Below are positions 22,600 through 32,955 of a stretch of 64,000 nt of DNA, piece by piece. Origin of the DNA: Hippasteria phrygiana (lineage: Eukaryota; Echinodermata; Asteroidea; Valvatida; Goniasteridae); assembly GCA_037893225.1 (NCBI GenBank), contig JAZGUH010000143.1:930001-994000 (forward strand), given 5' to 3'. The notes under the pieces are model-generated. The model did no database searches. It was given only the letters and a program-made list of their open reading frames with translations, and was not told the origin of the DNA. Every line of letters starts with the position of its first letter. Positions within the stretch are counted from its first letter, which is position 1. Made by a program: the position numbers and the translations under genes.

Positions 22600-24300
22600 A
22601 AATCCACAAAAAAATCATATTTTATGCCTCATATTTACTGAAGAGGTCTGATTTTCATATCTTTTCATTAGAGATGTATATCCTTAACTAGTTCATAAAA
22701 TGCAGACATGTTCAAGGCAAATCAATGGAAATATGTCAGAAAATGTGTTTTTGTTTCACATGTAACACGAACACCATATATTTGTCATTTACGGAATGAC
22801 CCATAAGCCTATATCTACCAGCTTTCTTAGAAGAGTCGCAAGTTTCATACCCTAATAAGACCTACTTATAAGTTGATAAAATTAGTAACAATTAGACAAA
22901 TTAATACAAGCAGAGAGAATATAATGACATTTTAAGGTACTGGTTTCACGTGTAACAGGACTCCAAATTTGGAGGAATGTCACACATTTTGACAATTATA
23001 TCTTCATCGAGTGTGAAAAAACAATCCAAAGAATCCTTTATTGGACTTGTGAAACTACTAATTGCAAGTGTGCATGAACAACGTATCCAGATCAGGGAAA
23101 ACTGATAAAGGTAGAAAATGTATATTTTAGGGTTTAAACATTGCCCTTTTTGGCAAAATGTCACACCCAACTTCATGGAATGAACCACATCCATGTAGGT
23201 TTAACTCAATACACGTAAGCTCAATGTAATGTGGGCACATAAACATGATATAATTGAAAACAAGATTAGAGATGGTAGCTGAATATTAAACCTAATCATG
23301 TAAATGATATCTTAACCATAAAAGTCCTCAATTCTTAGTAGATGATTTTTCACACACCCTAGGAGATTATTAGGGTAATGGTTTGTATGCAATCTGTTTA
23401 GACTATCAGAAAATAAATTTTAAAAGAAAACAAAGCAGACAGTACATACCTACATGTTGATATTTAATGGTAGCCGCATTAAATAGTTTTATTCCACCAT
23501 GATTGTGTGCAGGGGGGGGGGGGTCCTGTTATCAACTTGGATGAGAAATGTGCAGTATGGTGATGATGCTGTAACTGATACCACAGAGATTTTAAGACAA
23601 ACAATTCTTTTAAATATTATATTACTGAAAAGAGTAAATAGAATTAGAAATAGAATGAGGGCCAATAGTAGTCATGTTAGGTTAACCCTATTGTGGATTT
23701 TTGTTGATTGAATTTTTTGGTCATTTTGGAGGACAATTTCAGTTAAAAGTTGTGACCATTATTGCTAAATTGCTAATTTTATAATTGAAAATTTGAGCCT
23801 AATATATTTCTGATCAATTTGTTATAAATATAAAAATAATGTTATGAGTCATTTAAAATAGTAACAATAAACAAACACCAATTATTATGGAAAATTAAAT
23901 GATCAAAACTAAATAAAAACAAATTAAAGCCAGTCGCAGCACTGACAGAAAATTGGGCATTGCAAATAGCGTCGCCAATGCCGGTTCGCGTGAATCTCTC
24001 TACTAACGTGCTAGCTCCATGTGTCTGCTGTATGTGATTTAGCCATTTACTATCTTTCTCTTTCTATCCTTTTCTGTCTTCTTTGCTGATGGTAGCTGTT
24101 AGTGCCACAGCCATTGTGTACATCTTATAATATATCATCTTATCTTCTTCTTTTTTTATTAAAGTGGGTGGATCGGATGGCTGTAATGGGAGGAGGGCAT
24201 TATAAATTAACACTTATTTTCAAAAGCTAACAAATGGTTAGCCCCATATCAGGGGTTTATCAGTACCATAATACCAAACTTTTCTCTGCAAAATAATATT
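22600..24300. other. AT-rich stretch of the insert without recognised genes, copy A
   Basis: No long frame, RNA gene or tandem repeat is evident. It contains a 12-base G run (23512-23523), a ~105-bp segment (about 23415-23510) that also ends each 1287-bp unit, and a short CpG-bearing stretch near 23950-24000. It is present with small changes in copies B and C. Confidence 0.5.
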
Positions 24301-24302
24301 AA

Positions 24303-24383
24303 ATGTCATGGAAATTTAGTCTTGGAAAGTCATGGAAAGGTCATGGAATTTGGTTTTCAGATTTCTGTGGGAACCCTGACTTG
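24303..24383 (+). repeat. GTCATGGAAA-type short repeat at insert edge
   Basis: ATGTCATGGAAATTTAG, AAGTCATGGAAAGG and TCATGGAATTTGG follow one another, ending GTGGGAACCCTGAC. I remember this GTCATGGAA...GGAACCCTG motif as a dispersed sequence in many animal genomes, but cannot verify it here. It forms the right edge of the insert in all three copies, so it may be the end of the element that brought the insert in. Confidence 0.35.
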
Positions 24384-25294
24384 ATTTTTAATGATGGTCA
24401 TCACATGTCACGTGACGTCATCTTAAAGGGGCATTTTTCGAAGCCATATATCCATGGAAGTACAAGTCCGATTAAGTTGATACGTGGTATCTAGATAGGA
24501 CAGCATGTGTTACAGATGGAAATTGATGTGACGTCAAGATGACGTCATCATACGATTTTATAGTAATTGTTAAGTTTTTGAACTTCAAAGTTTCTTTAAG
24601 CCATATTTCACCAACAGAACATGCTAAATTCAAATTTTTTTTTGTAATAGCTTTGTTAGCTCCTATATTCTTTCACATAAATGTGAAAAAGTGTGACGTC
24701 ATCAAAAATAGGCTTTTTTGAAACACATATAAGGGTAGGTCTGATCGTCATAAAAGTTAGTGGGTAGGTAGATGGTGCCACTAGCATGTAGAATCCGAGG
24801 TGACGTCATGATGACGTCGTCTGTTGATTTTCTATGAATTTTTAAATGTTTCAAATTTCATTGTACTCTTTGGAACCTAAGTAAAGTTTCTTAGTCATAT
24901 ATCTCATTAACAGAATATTCGAAATTCGTTTTGTAATAGGTTTGTTAGCCCATACATTCTTTCATATTAATGTCAAAAAGTGTGACGTCATCATGACGTC
25001 CTCAAAATGTGCTTTTTGAAAACATAAGTAAACATATATCCAATAATCATAACAATTGGTGGGTTGGTAGATGTTGTCGCTAGCATGTGAAATCCGAAGT
25101 AATCTTATGATGACGTCATCGGCTGTTTTTCTATGATTTTTTTAATGTTTCTAATTTCATTGTACATACTCTCAAAATTGTACATTGTCATTGATCAGAT
25201 TGACTCTAATCTATATACAGGCCAAGAGCACACATTGAGGTGATGTGTTATTGAGGTGATGTCATGATGACCATCATATGATTTATATATATTT

Positions 25295-25653
25295 GGCTTT
25301 TCCGAAATCCTTCGGAAAAGGCTTTGTTTTTGTTCTGATTTTTTTTTTGGCTTTTCCGAAATCCTTCGGAAAAGGCTTTGTTTTTGTTCTGATTTTTTGG
25401 CTTTTCCGAAATCCTTCGGAAAAGGCTTTGTTTTTGTTCTGATTTTTGGCTTTTCCGAAATCCTTCGGAAAAGGCTTTGTTTTTGTTCTGATTTTTTTGT
25501 TGGCTTTTCCGAAATCCTTCGGAAAAGGCTTTGTTTTTGTTCTGATTTTTTTGGCTTTTCCGAAATCCTTCGGAAAAGGCTTTGTTTTTGTTCTGATTTT
25601 TTTGGCTTTTCCGAAATCCTTCGGAAAAGGCTTTGTTTTTGTTCTGATTTTTT
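25295..25653 (+). repeat. seven tandem copies of the 5' hairpin
   Basis: GGCTTTTCCGAA...TTCGGAAAAGGC stems start at 25295, 25349, 25399, 25448, 25502, 25553 and 25604. Each is followed by TTTGTTTTTGTTCTGA and a T-run. Periods are 49-54 bp and differ mainly by T-run length. The hairpin core differs from the GAC version at 3724. The array sits between the truncated end of copy A and the T/CTT start of copy B. The 92-175-aa frames across it are low-complexity translations of the repeat, not genes. Confidence 0.9.
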
Positions 25654-25700
25654 TTTTTTTTCTTCTTCTTCTTCTTCTTCTTCTTCTTCTTCTTCTTCTT
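25654..25700 (+). repeat. T-run and (CTT)n microsatellite at element start
   Basis: About a dozen T, then CTT repeated to TTAGTTCTGACC at 25701. The same kind of tract, with different lengths, precedes nearly every element start in the window. Confidence 0.9.
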
Positions 25701-26268
25701 TTAGTTCTGACCAAAATCCCATAGACTTTGTACACGAATTTTGTCGGCGGCACTTTAGGTCTTAAAAAACCTCAGAACCTAACCAAACTTACATCAAACA
25801 TAGACCCTAAGCTGAAATTGTATGTCGTAGAGTGACGTCATGATGACGTCATCAAGTGATTTTTTATGAATTTTTGAATTTTTAAAATCGTAACATTCTT
25901 TTCAATATATCTAGCGAACAAAACAAGATATTTTCAAAATTCTTTTTGTTATAGCTTTGGTATGTCTCAAAGATATGTCTTAAAAGGGAAAAATTGTGTG
26001 ACGTCAAGATGACGTCATCAAAAATTAGGTTTTTTTTAAACGCATGCCAGGCTCGGTCCGATTATAAAAATGTATACATTGAATTTTTCTCTACCTAGTT
26101 CCAAAATTTCATGATCGTGGCTCACTCAAGTCAGAAATAACAGTCATTTGAAAATTTAGAGCAAATTCAATATAACACAAAGGAATTCTGGGAAGGGCGG
26201 ATAACCATGGCTTAAATGTGCATGCTGTTTATAAAAAGGGTTGATTTCTAGTCTTTTTTCAAGTCGCT

Positions 26269-29200
26269 AATCACAGGTAGCTGTGGACGGTGGTATCCGA
26301 AACCGTGCGTAACGTTTCGCTAACTTCCTAATCATGCAGAATCAAGCCTAACAAAGTACGTACATACGCTGCAGATGCCAAATTTCCACACACGTATAGT
26401 CTGCAACAACAACAAAATCTATCCGTATGCGAGATTCGCCGTTTAGAGCTGGAAGGACTTACATTGGGTTCACAGCGATTTTTGTTTGGAGCGCCGATAT
26501 CTTCTGTTTCCCTGAATATATCAACCAAACACTCATCCAAAATGCAGAGTAGTCATTCATGCAGCGACTGATCCCCTCAAAATGAGAATACGATCAAGTT
26601 AAACCCGAAAAAACATTTTTCGTGCAACCCGGAGCATGCACAAACGAGCTGTGCATATATATTATGGTAGTGGATTCTTAAACATGACATGGATACATGT
26701 TTGCATATATCGGCCAGCGGCACTGCGCGCGCCTCGGGGCTCAACGGGTGCCTCTTGGAGTTGGACGTGAAATTCGACTTTTCGTCCGGCTCGTATTTGA
26801 ACCTTAGTGTCTGCACCTTAATCCTCGAACTCTACTTGTATCTCAAGTGACGTATCTATCATTTTGGAGGCCGTTGTAAGGGTGAAACCGGATGCTTTTG
26901 TTGAGACTTCAGATACATTTTCAGAAAAACCACACGATCACTGCAGACGACCTTAGACGCTACTATCGGCAGATCACGTCCAAACGTTTAAAAAGGCTAT
27001 AGAGGGTCCAATCATGGAGACAGTTCAGTAGGACAGCAACATGTTTCAATTTGGTGGTCCAGATATTCAGGTAAGCATGTCGAAAATTGCGAGATTTTAC
27101 TTTAATATTCCGCACCAGCATGGTTCAGAAGCAGCGAAATCTTGGAAAATAACCAACCCTGCTTGTCTAAATATGTGGCACTACGTGTTTTTTTAAAGAT
27201 TTATCTCCTAAATATTTGTGGAATATGAGATAGAAATTTACATAGTACAAAATATATATATGAACACTCTACATGTACATTACTAAAAGAAATTTGTGAC
27301 CATACACTGCCAATAATACATGTAGGCCTGAAGTCAAAACAAATTAACATGTTTTCCTCTATTTAGCAGTGCAAATTCTCCAACAAAAGCCTCAAATTTA
27401 TGTGATTACACAATTCTGAACATGAATGATTGCAGATAAATGCTTTGACATGTTGGACAGACATTTTCAACACAACTTGAAAAAGTTGTTGTTGGGGAGT
27501 GAGTTATGCCCCTATACTAGTCTTGTCTCAGAAAAGTTACAACCCAGTCTGCAAGTATAGGGCCTACATGTAGTACATCTGTACAAATTATAAACCCAAC
27601 CAGCTAGTCAGAAACAGCGAAATCTTGGAAATTAACAAACCCTGCTTGTCTAAATATGTGCCACAACCTGTTACTTCAAGATTTATCTCCTAAATATTTG
27701 TGGAAAATAAGACACAAATTTACTGTACATGTATGTGAACACTGTAGTGAAAATTCCCCAACAAAATTACAAAATTCTGTGGAGAGATTTTACTTTAATA
27801 CCCCTACCAGCATGGGTCAGAAACACAGAAATCGTGGGAAATAACCAACCCTGTTTGTCTAAGTATGTGGCACAACTTATTTCAAGATTTATTTCCTAAA
27901 AATTTGTGGAAAATGAGACAGAAATTTACATATGTACATGTAACCCTGCTTGTCTAAATATGTGCCACAACCTGTTACTTCAAGATTTATCTCCTAAATA
28001 TTTGTGGAAAATAAGACACAAATTTACTGTACATGTATGTGAACACTGTAGTGAAAATTCCCCAACAAAATTACAAAATTCTGTGGAGAGATTTTACTTT
28101 AATACCCCTACCAGCATGGGTCAGAAACACAGAAATCGTGGGAAATAACCAACCCTGTTTGTCTAAGTATGTGGCACAACTTATTTCAAGATTTATTTCC
28201 TAAAAATTTGTGGAAAATGAGACAGAAATTTACATATGTACATGTAACCCTGCTTGTCTAAATATGTGCCACAACCTGTTACTTCAAGATTTATCTCCTA
28301 AATATTTGTGGAAAATAAGACACAAATTTACTGTACATGTATGTGAACACTGTAGTGAAAATTCCCCAACAAAATTACAAAATTCTGTGGAGAGATTTTA
28401 CTTTAATACCCCTACCAGCATGGGTCAGAAACACAGAAATCGTGGGAAATAACCAACCCTGTTTGTCTAAGTATGTGGCACAACTTATTTCAAGATTTAT
28501 TTCCTAAAAATTTGTGGAAAATGAGACAGAAATTTACATATGTACATGTAACCCTGCTTGTCTAAATATGTGCCACAACCTGTTACTTCAAGATTTATCT
28601 CCTAAATATTTGTGGAAAATAAGACACAAATTTACTGTACATGTATGTGAACACTGTAGTGAAAATTCCCCAACAAAATTACAAAATTCTGTGGAGAGAT
28701 TTTACTTTAATACCCCTACCAGCATGGGTCAGAAACACAGAAATCGTGGGAAATAACCAACCCTGTTTGTCTAAGTATGTGGCACAACTTATTTCAAGAT
28801 TTATTTCCTAAAAATTTGTGGAAAATGAGACAGAAATTTACATATGTACATGTAACCCTGCTTGTCTAAATATGTGCCACAACCTGTTACTTCAAGATTT
28901 ATCTCCTAAATATTTGTGGAAAATAAGACACAAATTTACTGTACATGTATGTGAACACTGTAGTGAAAATTCCCCAACAAAATTACAAAATTCTGTGGAG
29001 AGATTTTACTTTAATACCCCTACCAGCATGGGTCAGAAACACAGAAATCGTGGGAAATAACCAACCCTGTTTGTCTAAGTATGTGGCACAACTTATTTCA
29101 AGATTTATTTCCTAAAAATTTGTGGAAAATGAGACAGAAATTTACATATGTACATGTAACCCTGCTTGTCTAAATATGTGCCACAACCTGTTACTTCAAG

Positions 29201-32043
29201 ATTTATCTCCTAAATATTTGTGGAAAATAAGACACAAATTTACTGTACATGTATGTGAACACTGTAGTGAAAATTCCCCAACAAAATTACAAAATTCTGT
29301 GGAGAGATTTTACTTTAATACCCCTACCAGCATGGGTCAGAAACACAGAAATCGTGGGAAATAACCAACCCTGTTTGTCTAAGTATGTGGCACAACTTAT
29401 TTCAAGATTTATTTCCTAAAAATTTGTGGAAAATGAGACAGAAATTTACATATGTACATGTACCTGTATGTAAACACTTGTAGTACATGTACATTAATTT
29501 CTGACCAGACACTGCCAAGAATAATTAGGCTATGTATAGTGAACACAAACTGTTTTCCTCTATTTAGCAGTGAAAATTCCCCAACAAAAGCCTCCAACTA
29601 AAGGTTGTGCCATATGATGACACGATTATGAAGAGAGATTTTACTTTCAAACCCCCACCAACTGAATAAACTGAAGAGTTTGATGTCTAAAATACAAACA
29701 TTGTCACGTATAATACTGCAATATTTTGGCAATGCTTTGCCATGTTGCATATGCATTTTCAACGCAACTTTAAAAAGTTGTTTTCGGGGAGTGAGATATG
29801 CCCCTACTTGTCTCCGAGAAGTTAATTATTATTATTATACACAGCCTAGTCTGTAAGTTGGGCCTGGGGGCATGCATGTATCTGTACAAATTATAAACCC
29901 AACCAGCTCACCCTGAACCCCAGATAAAAACCCAAAACACAACACATGAATAAAATATAGAAATACACAGGGGACAATTTTTATTGTTCCTTATTTCAGA
30001 TTTGATGACAGCATGTACATTTGTCAGTGAAGATGACAGTGGATCAAACAGAATTGACCTGCAGTACCTAACTTTTGCCATATCTTAAGAACTTTATTCA
30101 ACACTTTCTTTAATAAACCACCTTTTGTGTACTTACAGACAGCAATATTGAACAAATGGAAGTCAGACTTTTGCAATTGAAATTTACAGTGATATGGTAC
30201 AAATATGCGATGGGTTTCACATGTAACATTGACACCAGTGTCTATGTTACATGGAAAATCCACAAAAAAATCATATTTTATGCCTCATATTTACTGAAGA
30301 GGTCTGATTTTCATATCTTTTCATTAGAGATGTATATCCTTAACTAGTTCATAAAATGCAGACATGTTCAAGGCAAATCAATGGAAATATGTCAGAAAAT
30401 GTGTTTTTGTTTCACATGTAACACGAACACCATATATTTTTCATTTACGGAATGACCCATAAGCCTATATCTACCAGCTTTCTTAGAAGAGTCGCAAGTT
30501 TCATACCCTAATAAGACCTACTTATAAGTTTATAAAATTAGTAACAATTAGACAAATTAATACAAGCAGAGAGAATATAATGACATTTTAAGGTACTGGT
30601 TTCACGTGTAACAGGACTCCAAATTTGGAGGAATGTCACACATTTTGACAATTATATCTTCATCGAGTGTGAAAAAACAATCCAAAGAATCCTTTATTGG
30701 ACTTGTGAAACTACTAATTGCAAGTGTGCATGAACAACGTATCCAGATCAGGGAAAACTGATAAAGGTAGAAAATGTATATTTTAGGGTTTAAACATTGC
30801 CCTTTTTGGCAAAATGTCACACCCAACTTCATGGAATGAACCACATCCATGTAGGTTTAACTCAATACACGTAAGCTCAATGTAATGTGGGCACATAAAC
30901 ATGATATAATTGAAAACAAGATTAGAGATGGTAGCTGAATATTAAACCTAATCATGTAAATGATATCTTAACCATAAAAGTCCTCAATTCTTAGTAGATG
31001 ATTTTTCACACACCCTAGGAGATTATTAGGGTAATGGTTTGTATGCAATCTGTTTAGACTATCAGAAAATAAATTTTAAAAGAAAACAAAGCAGACAGTA
31101 CATACCTACATGTTGATATTTAATGGTAGCCGCATTAAATAGTTTTATTCCACCATGATTGTGTGCAGGGGGGGGGGGGGGGTCCTGTTATCAACTTGGA
31201 TGAGAAATGTGCAGTATGGTGATGATGCTGTAACTGATACCACAGAGATTTTAAGACAAACAATTCTTTTAAATATTATATTACTGAAAAGACTAAATAG
31301 AATTAGAAATAGAATGAGGGCCAATAGTAGTCATGTTAGGTTAACCCTATTGTGGATTTTTGTTGATTGAATTTTTTGGTCATTTTGGAGGACAATTTCA
31401 GTTAAAAGTTGTGACCATTATTGCTAAATTGCTAATTTTATAATTGAAAATTTGAGCCTAATATATTTCTGATCAATTTGTTATAAATATAAAAATAATG
31501 TTATGAGTCATTTAAAATAGTAACAATAAACAAACACCAATTATTATGGAAAATTAAATGATCAAAACTAAATAAAAACAAATTAAAGCCAGTCGCAGCA
31601 CTGACAGAAAATTGGGCATTGCAAATAGCGTCGCCAATGCCGGTTCGCGTGAATCTCTCTACTAACGTGCTAGCTCCATGTGTCTGCTGTATGTGATTTA
31701 GCCATTTACTATCTTTCTTCTTTCTATCCTTTTCTGTCTTCTTTGCTGATGGTAGCTGTTAGTGCCACAGCCATTGTGTACATCTTATAATATATCATCT
31801 TATCTTCTTTTTTTTTTATTAAAGTGGGTGGATCGGATGGCTGTAATGGGAGGAGGGCATTATAAATTAACACTTATTTTCAAAAGCTAACAAATGGTTA
31901 GCCCCATATCAGGGGTTTATCAGTACCATAATACCAAACTTTTCTCTGCAAAATAATATTAAATGTCATGGAAATTTAGTCTTGGAAAGTCATGGAAAGG
32001 TCATGGAATTTGGTTTTCAGATTTCTGTGGGAACCCTGACTTG
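26269..32043. repeat. duplicated insert, copy B, 5.8 kb
   Basis: Same edges as copy A. The plus-strand exon-like ATG is at 27041 with donor after 27070. The minus-strand ATG equivalent to 17181 is changed to ATA. The terminal-exon-like segment starts at 30000, the inverted repeat is at 30220-30253 and the G-run at 31168-31182 has 15 bases. Differences from copy A are scattered substitutions and small indels. Confidence 0.6.
27643..29376 (+). repeat. 304-bp tandem repeat, copy B, six units
   Basis: The marker ATGTGCCACAACCTGTTACT lies at 27656, 27960, 28264, 28568, 28872 and 29176, exactly 304 bp apart. Units look identical over most of their length, more so than in copy A, which indicates recent expansion. 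Five 80-codon frames repeat with it and are not regarded as genes. Confidence 0.9.
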
Positions 32044-32955
32044 ATTTTTAATGATGGTCATCACATGTCACGTGACGTCATCTTAAAGGGGCATTTTTCG
32101 AAGCCATATATCCATGGAAGTACAAGTCCGATTAAGTTGATACGTGGTATCTAGATAGGACAGCATGTGTTACAGATGGAAATTGATGTGACGTCAAGAT
32201 GACGTCATCATACGATTTGAAAGTAATTGTTAAGTTTTTGAACTTCAAAGTTTCTTTAAGCCATATTTCACCAACAGAACATGCTAAATTCAAATTTTTT
32301 TTTGTAATAGCTTTGTTAGCTCCTATATTCTTTCACATAAATGTGAAAAAGTGTGACGTCATCAAAAATAGGCTTTTTTGAAACACATATAAGGGTAGGT
32401 CTGATCGTCATAAAAGTTAGTGGGTAGGTAGATGGTGCCACTAGCATGTAGAATCCGAGGTGACGTCATGATGACGTCGTCTGTTGATTTTCTATGAATT
32501 TTTAAATGTTTCAAATTTCATTGTACTCTTTGGAACCTAAGTAAAGTTTCTTAGTCATATATCTCATTAACAGAATATTCGAAATTCGTTTTGTAATAGG
32601 TTTGTTAGCCCATACATTCTTTCATATTAATGTCAAAACGTGTGACGTCATCATGACGTCCTGAAAATGTGCTTTTTGAAAACATAAGTAAACATATATC
32701 CAATAATCATAACAATTGGTGGGTTGGTAGATGTTGTCGCTAGCATGTGAAATCCGAAGTAATCTTATGATGACGTCATCGGCTGTTTTTCTATGATTTT
32801 TTTAATGTTTCTAATTTCATTGTACATACTCTCAAAATTGTACATTGTCATTGATCAGATTGACTCTAATCTATATACAGGCCAAGAGCACACATTGAGG
32901 TGATGTGTTATTGAGGTGATGTCATGATGACCATCATATGATTTATATATATTTT

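Larger units (their letters stand above)
16948..24383. repeat. duplicated insert ('cargo'), copy A, 7.4 kb
   Basis: Left edge: the element sequence ending CAAGTCGCT, which in the 401-bp repeats continues with GAATTTTTG, instead switches to AATCACAGGTAGCTGTGG. Right edge: GGGAACCCTGACTTG, then TGACGTCA-type sequence resumes. The same edges occur at 26269/32043 and 53999/59555. Inside are CpG-bearing exon-like islands (17.0-17.75 kb), AT-rich intron-like DNA with 1287-bp and 304-bp tandem repeats, a terminal-exon-like segment at 22344 and AT-rich DNA to 24.38 kb. It resembles host gene material captured by a mobile element; that origin is inferred. Confidence 0.6.
16362..25290 (+). mobile_element. 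composite repeat element, copy A (carries a 7.4-kb insert)
   Basis: It starts after CTAG at 16358-16361 with a T/CTT tract and TTAGTTCCGACC at 16382. The left flank (to 16947) and right flank (from about 24384) are TGACGTCA-rich element sequence; the middle is unrelated insert. The element stops at TTTATATATATTT near 25290 without the usual hairpin and CTAG. Copies B and C stop at the same place, so the truncation predates the duplications. No transposition protein is encoded. Confidence 0.5.
25701..32955 (+). mobile_element. composite repeat element, copy B
   Basis: Starts with TTAGTTCTGACC at 25701 after the hairpin array and CTT tract. Element-type flanks are 25701-26268 and 32044-32955, around the same insert as copy A. 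It is truncated at the same TTTATATATATTTT point, where it joins the next element's CTT/TTAG start at 32962. Shorter than copy A because it has one 1287-bp unit, in spite of six 304-bp units. Confidence 0.5.

Noticed and set aside
22368..23194. Minus-strand frames of 79 and 82 aa in the insert
   Set aside because: They run antisense to the terminal-exon-like segment and through AT-rich DNA without splice or start context.
25295..25653. Possible CRISPR-like array because of regular 50-bp repeats
   Set aside because: There are no unique spacers: between stems lies the same TTTGTTTTTGTTCTGA and T-run. The context is eukaryotic.
25195..25765. Frames of 92-175 aa with repeated KPFPKDFGKA- or FPKSFGKGF-like units
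   Set aside because: They are translations of the seven-fold hairpin array and the CTT tract in several frames on both strands.
20912..29364. 80-aa frames starting MENETE, up to five in tandem
   Set aside because: They recur with the 304-bp repeat. The period is not a multiple of three, and similar frames are broken in older units, so no selection on the protein is evident.
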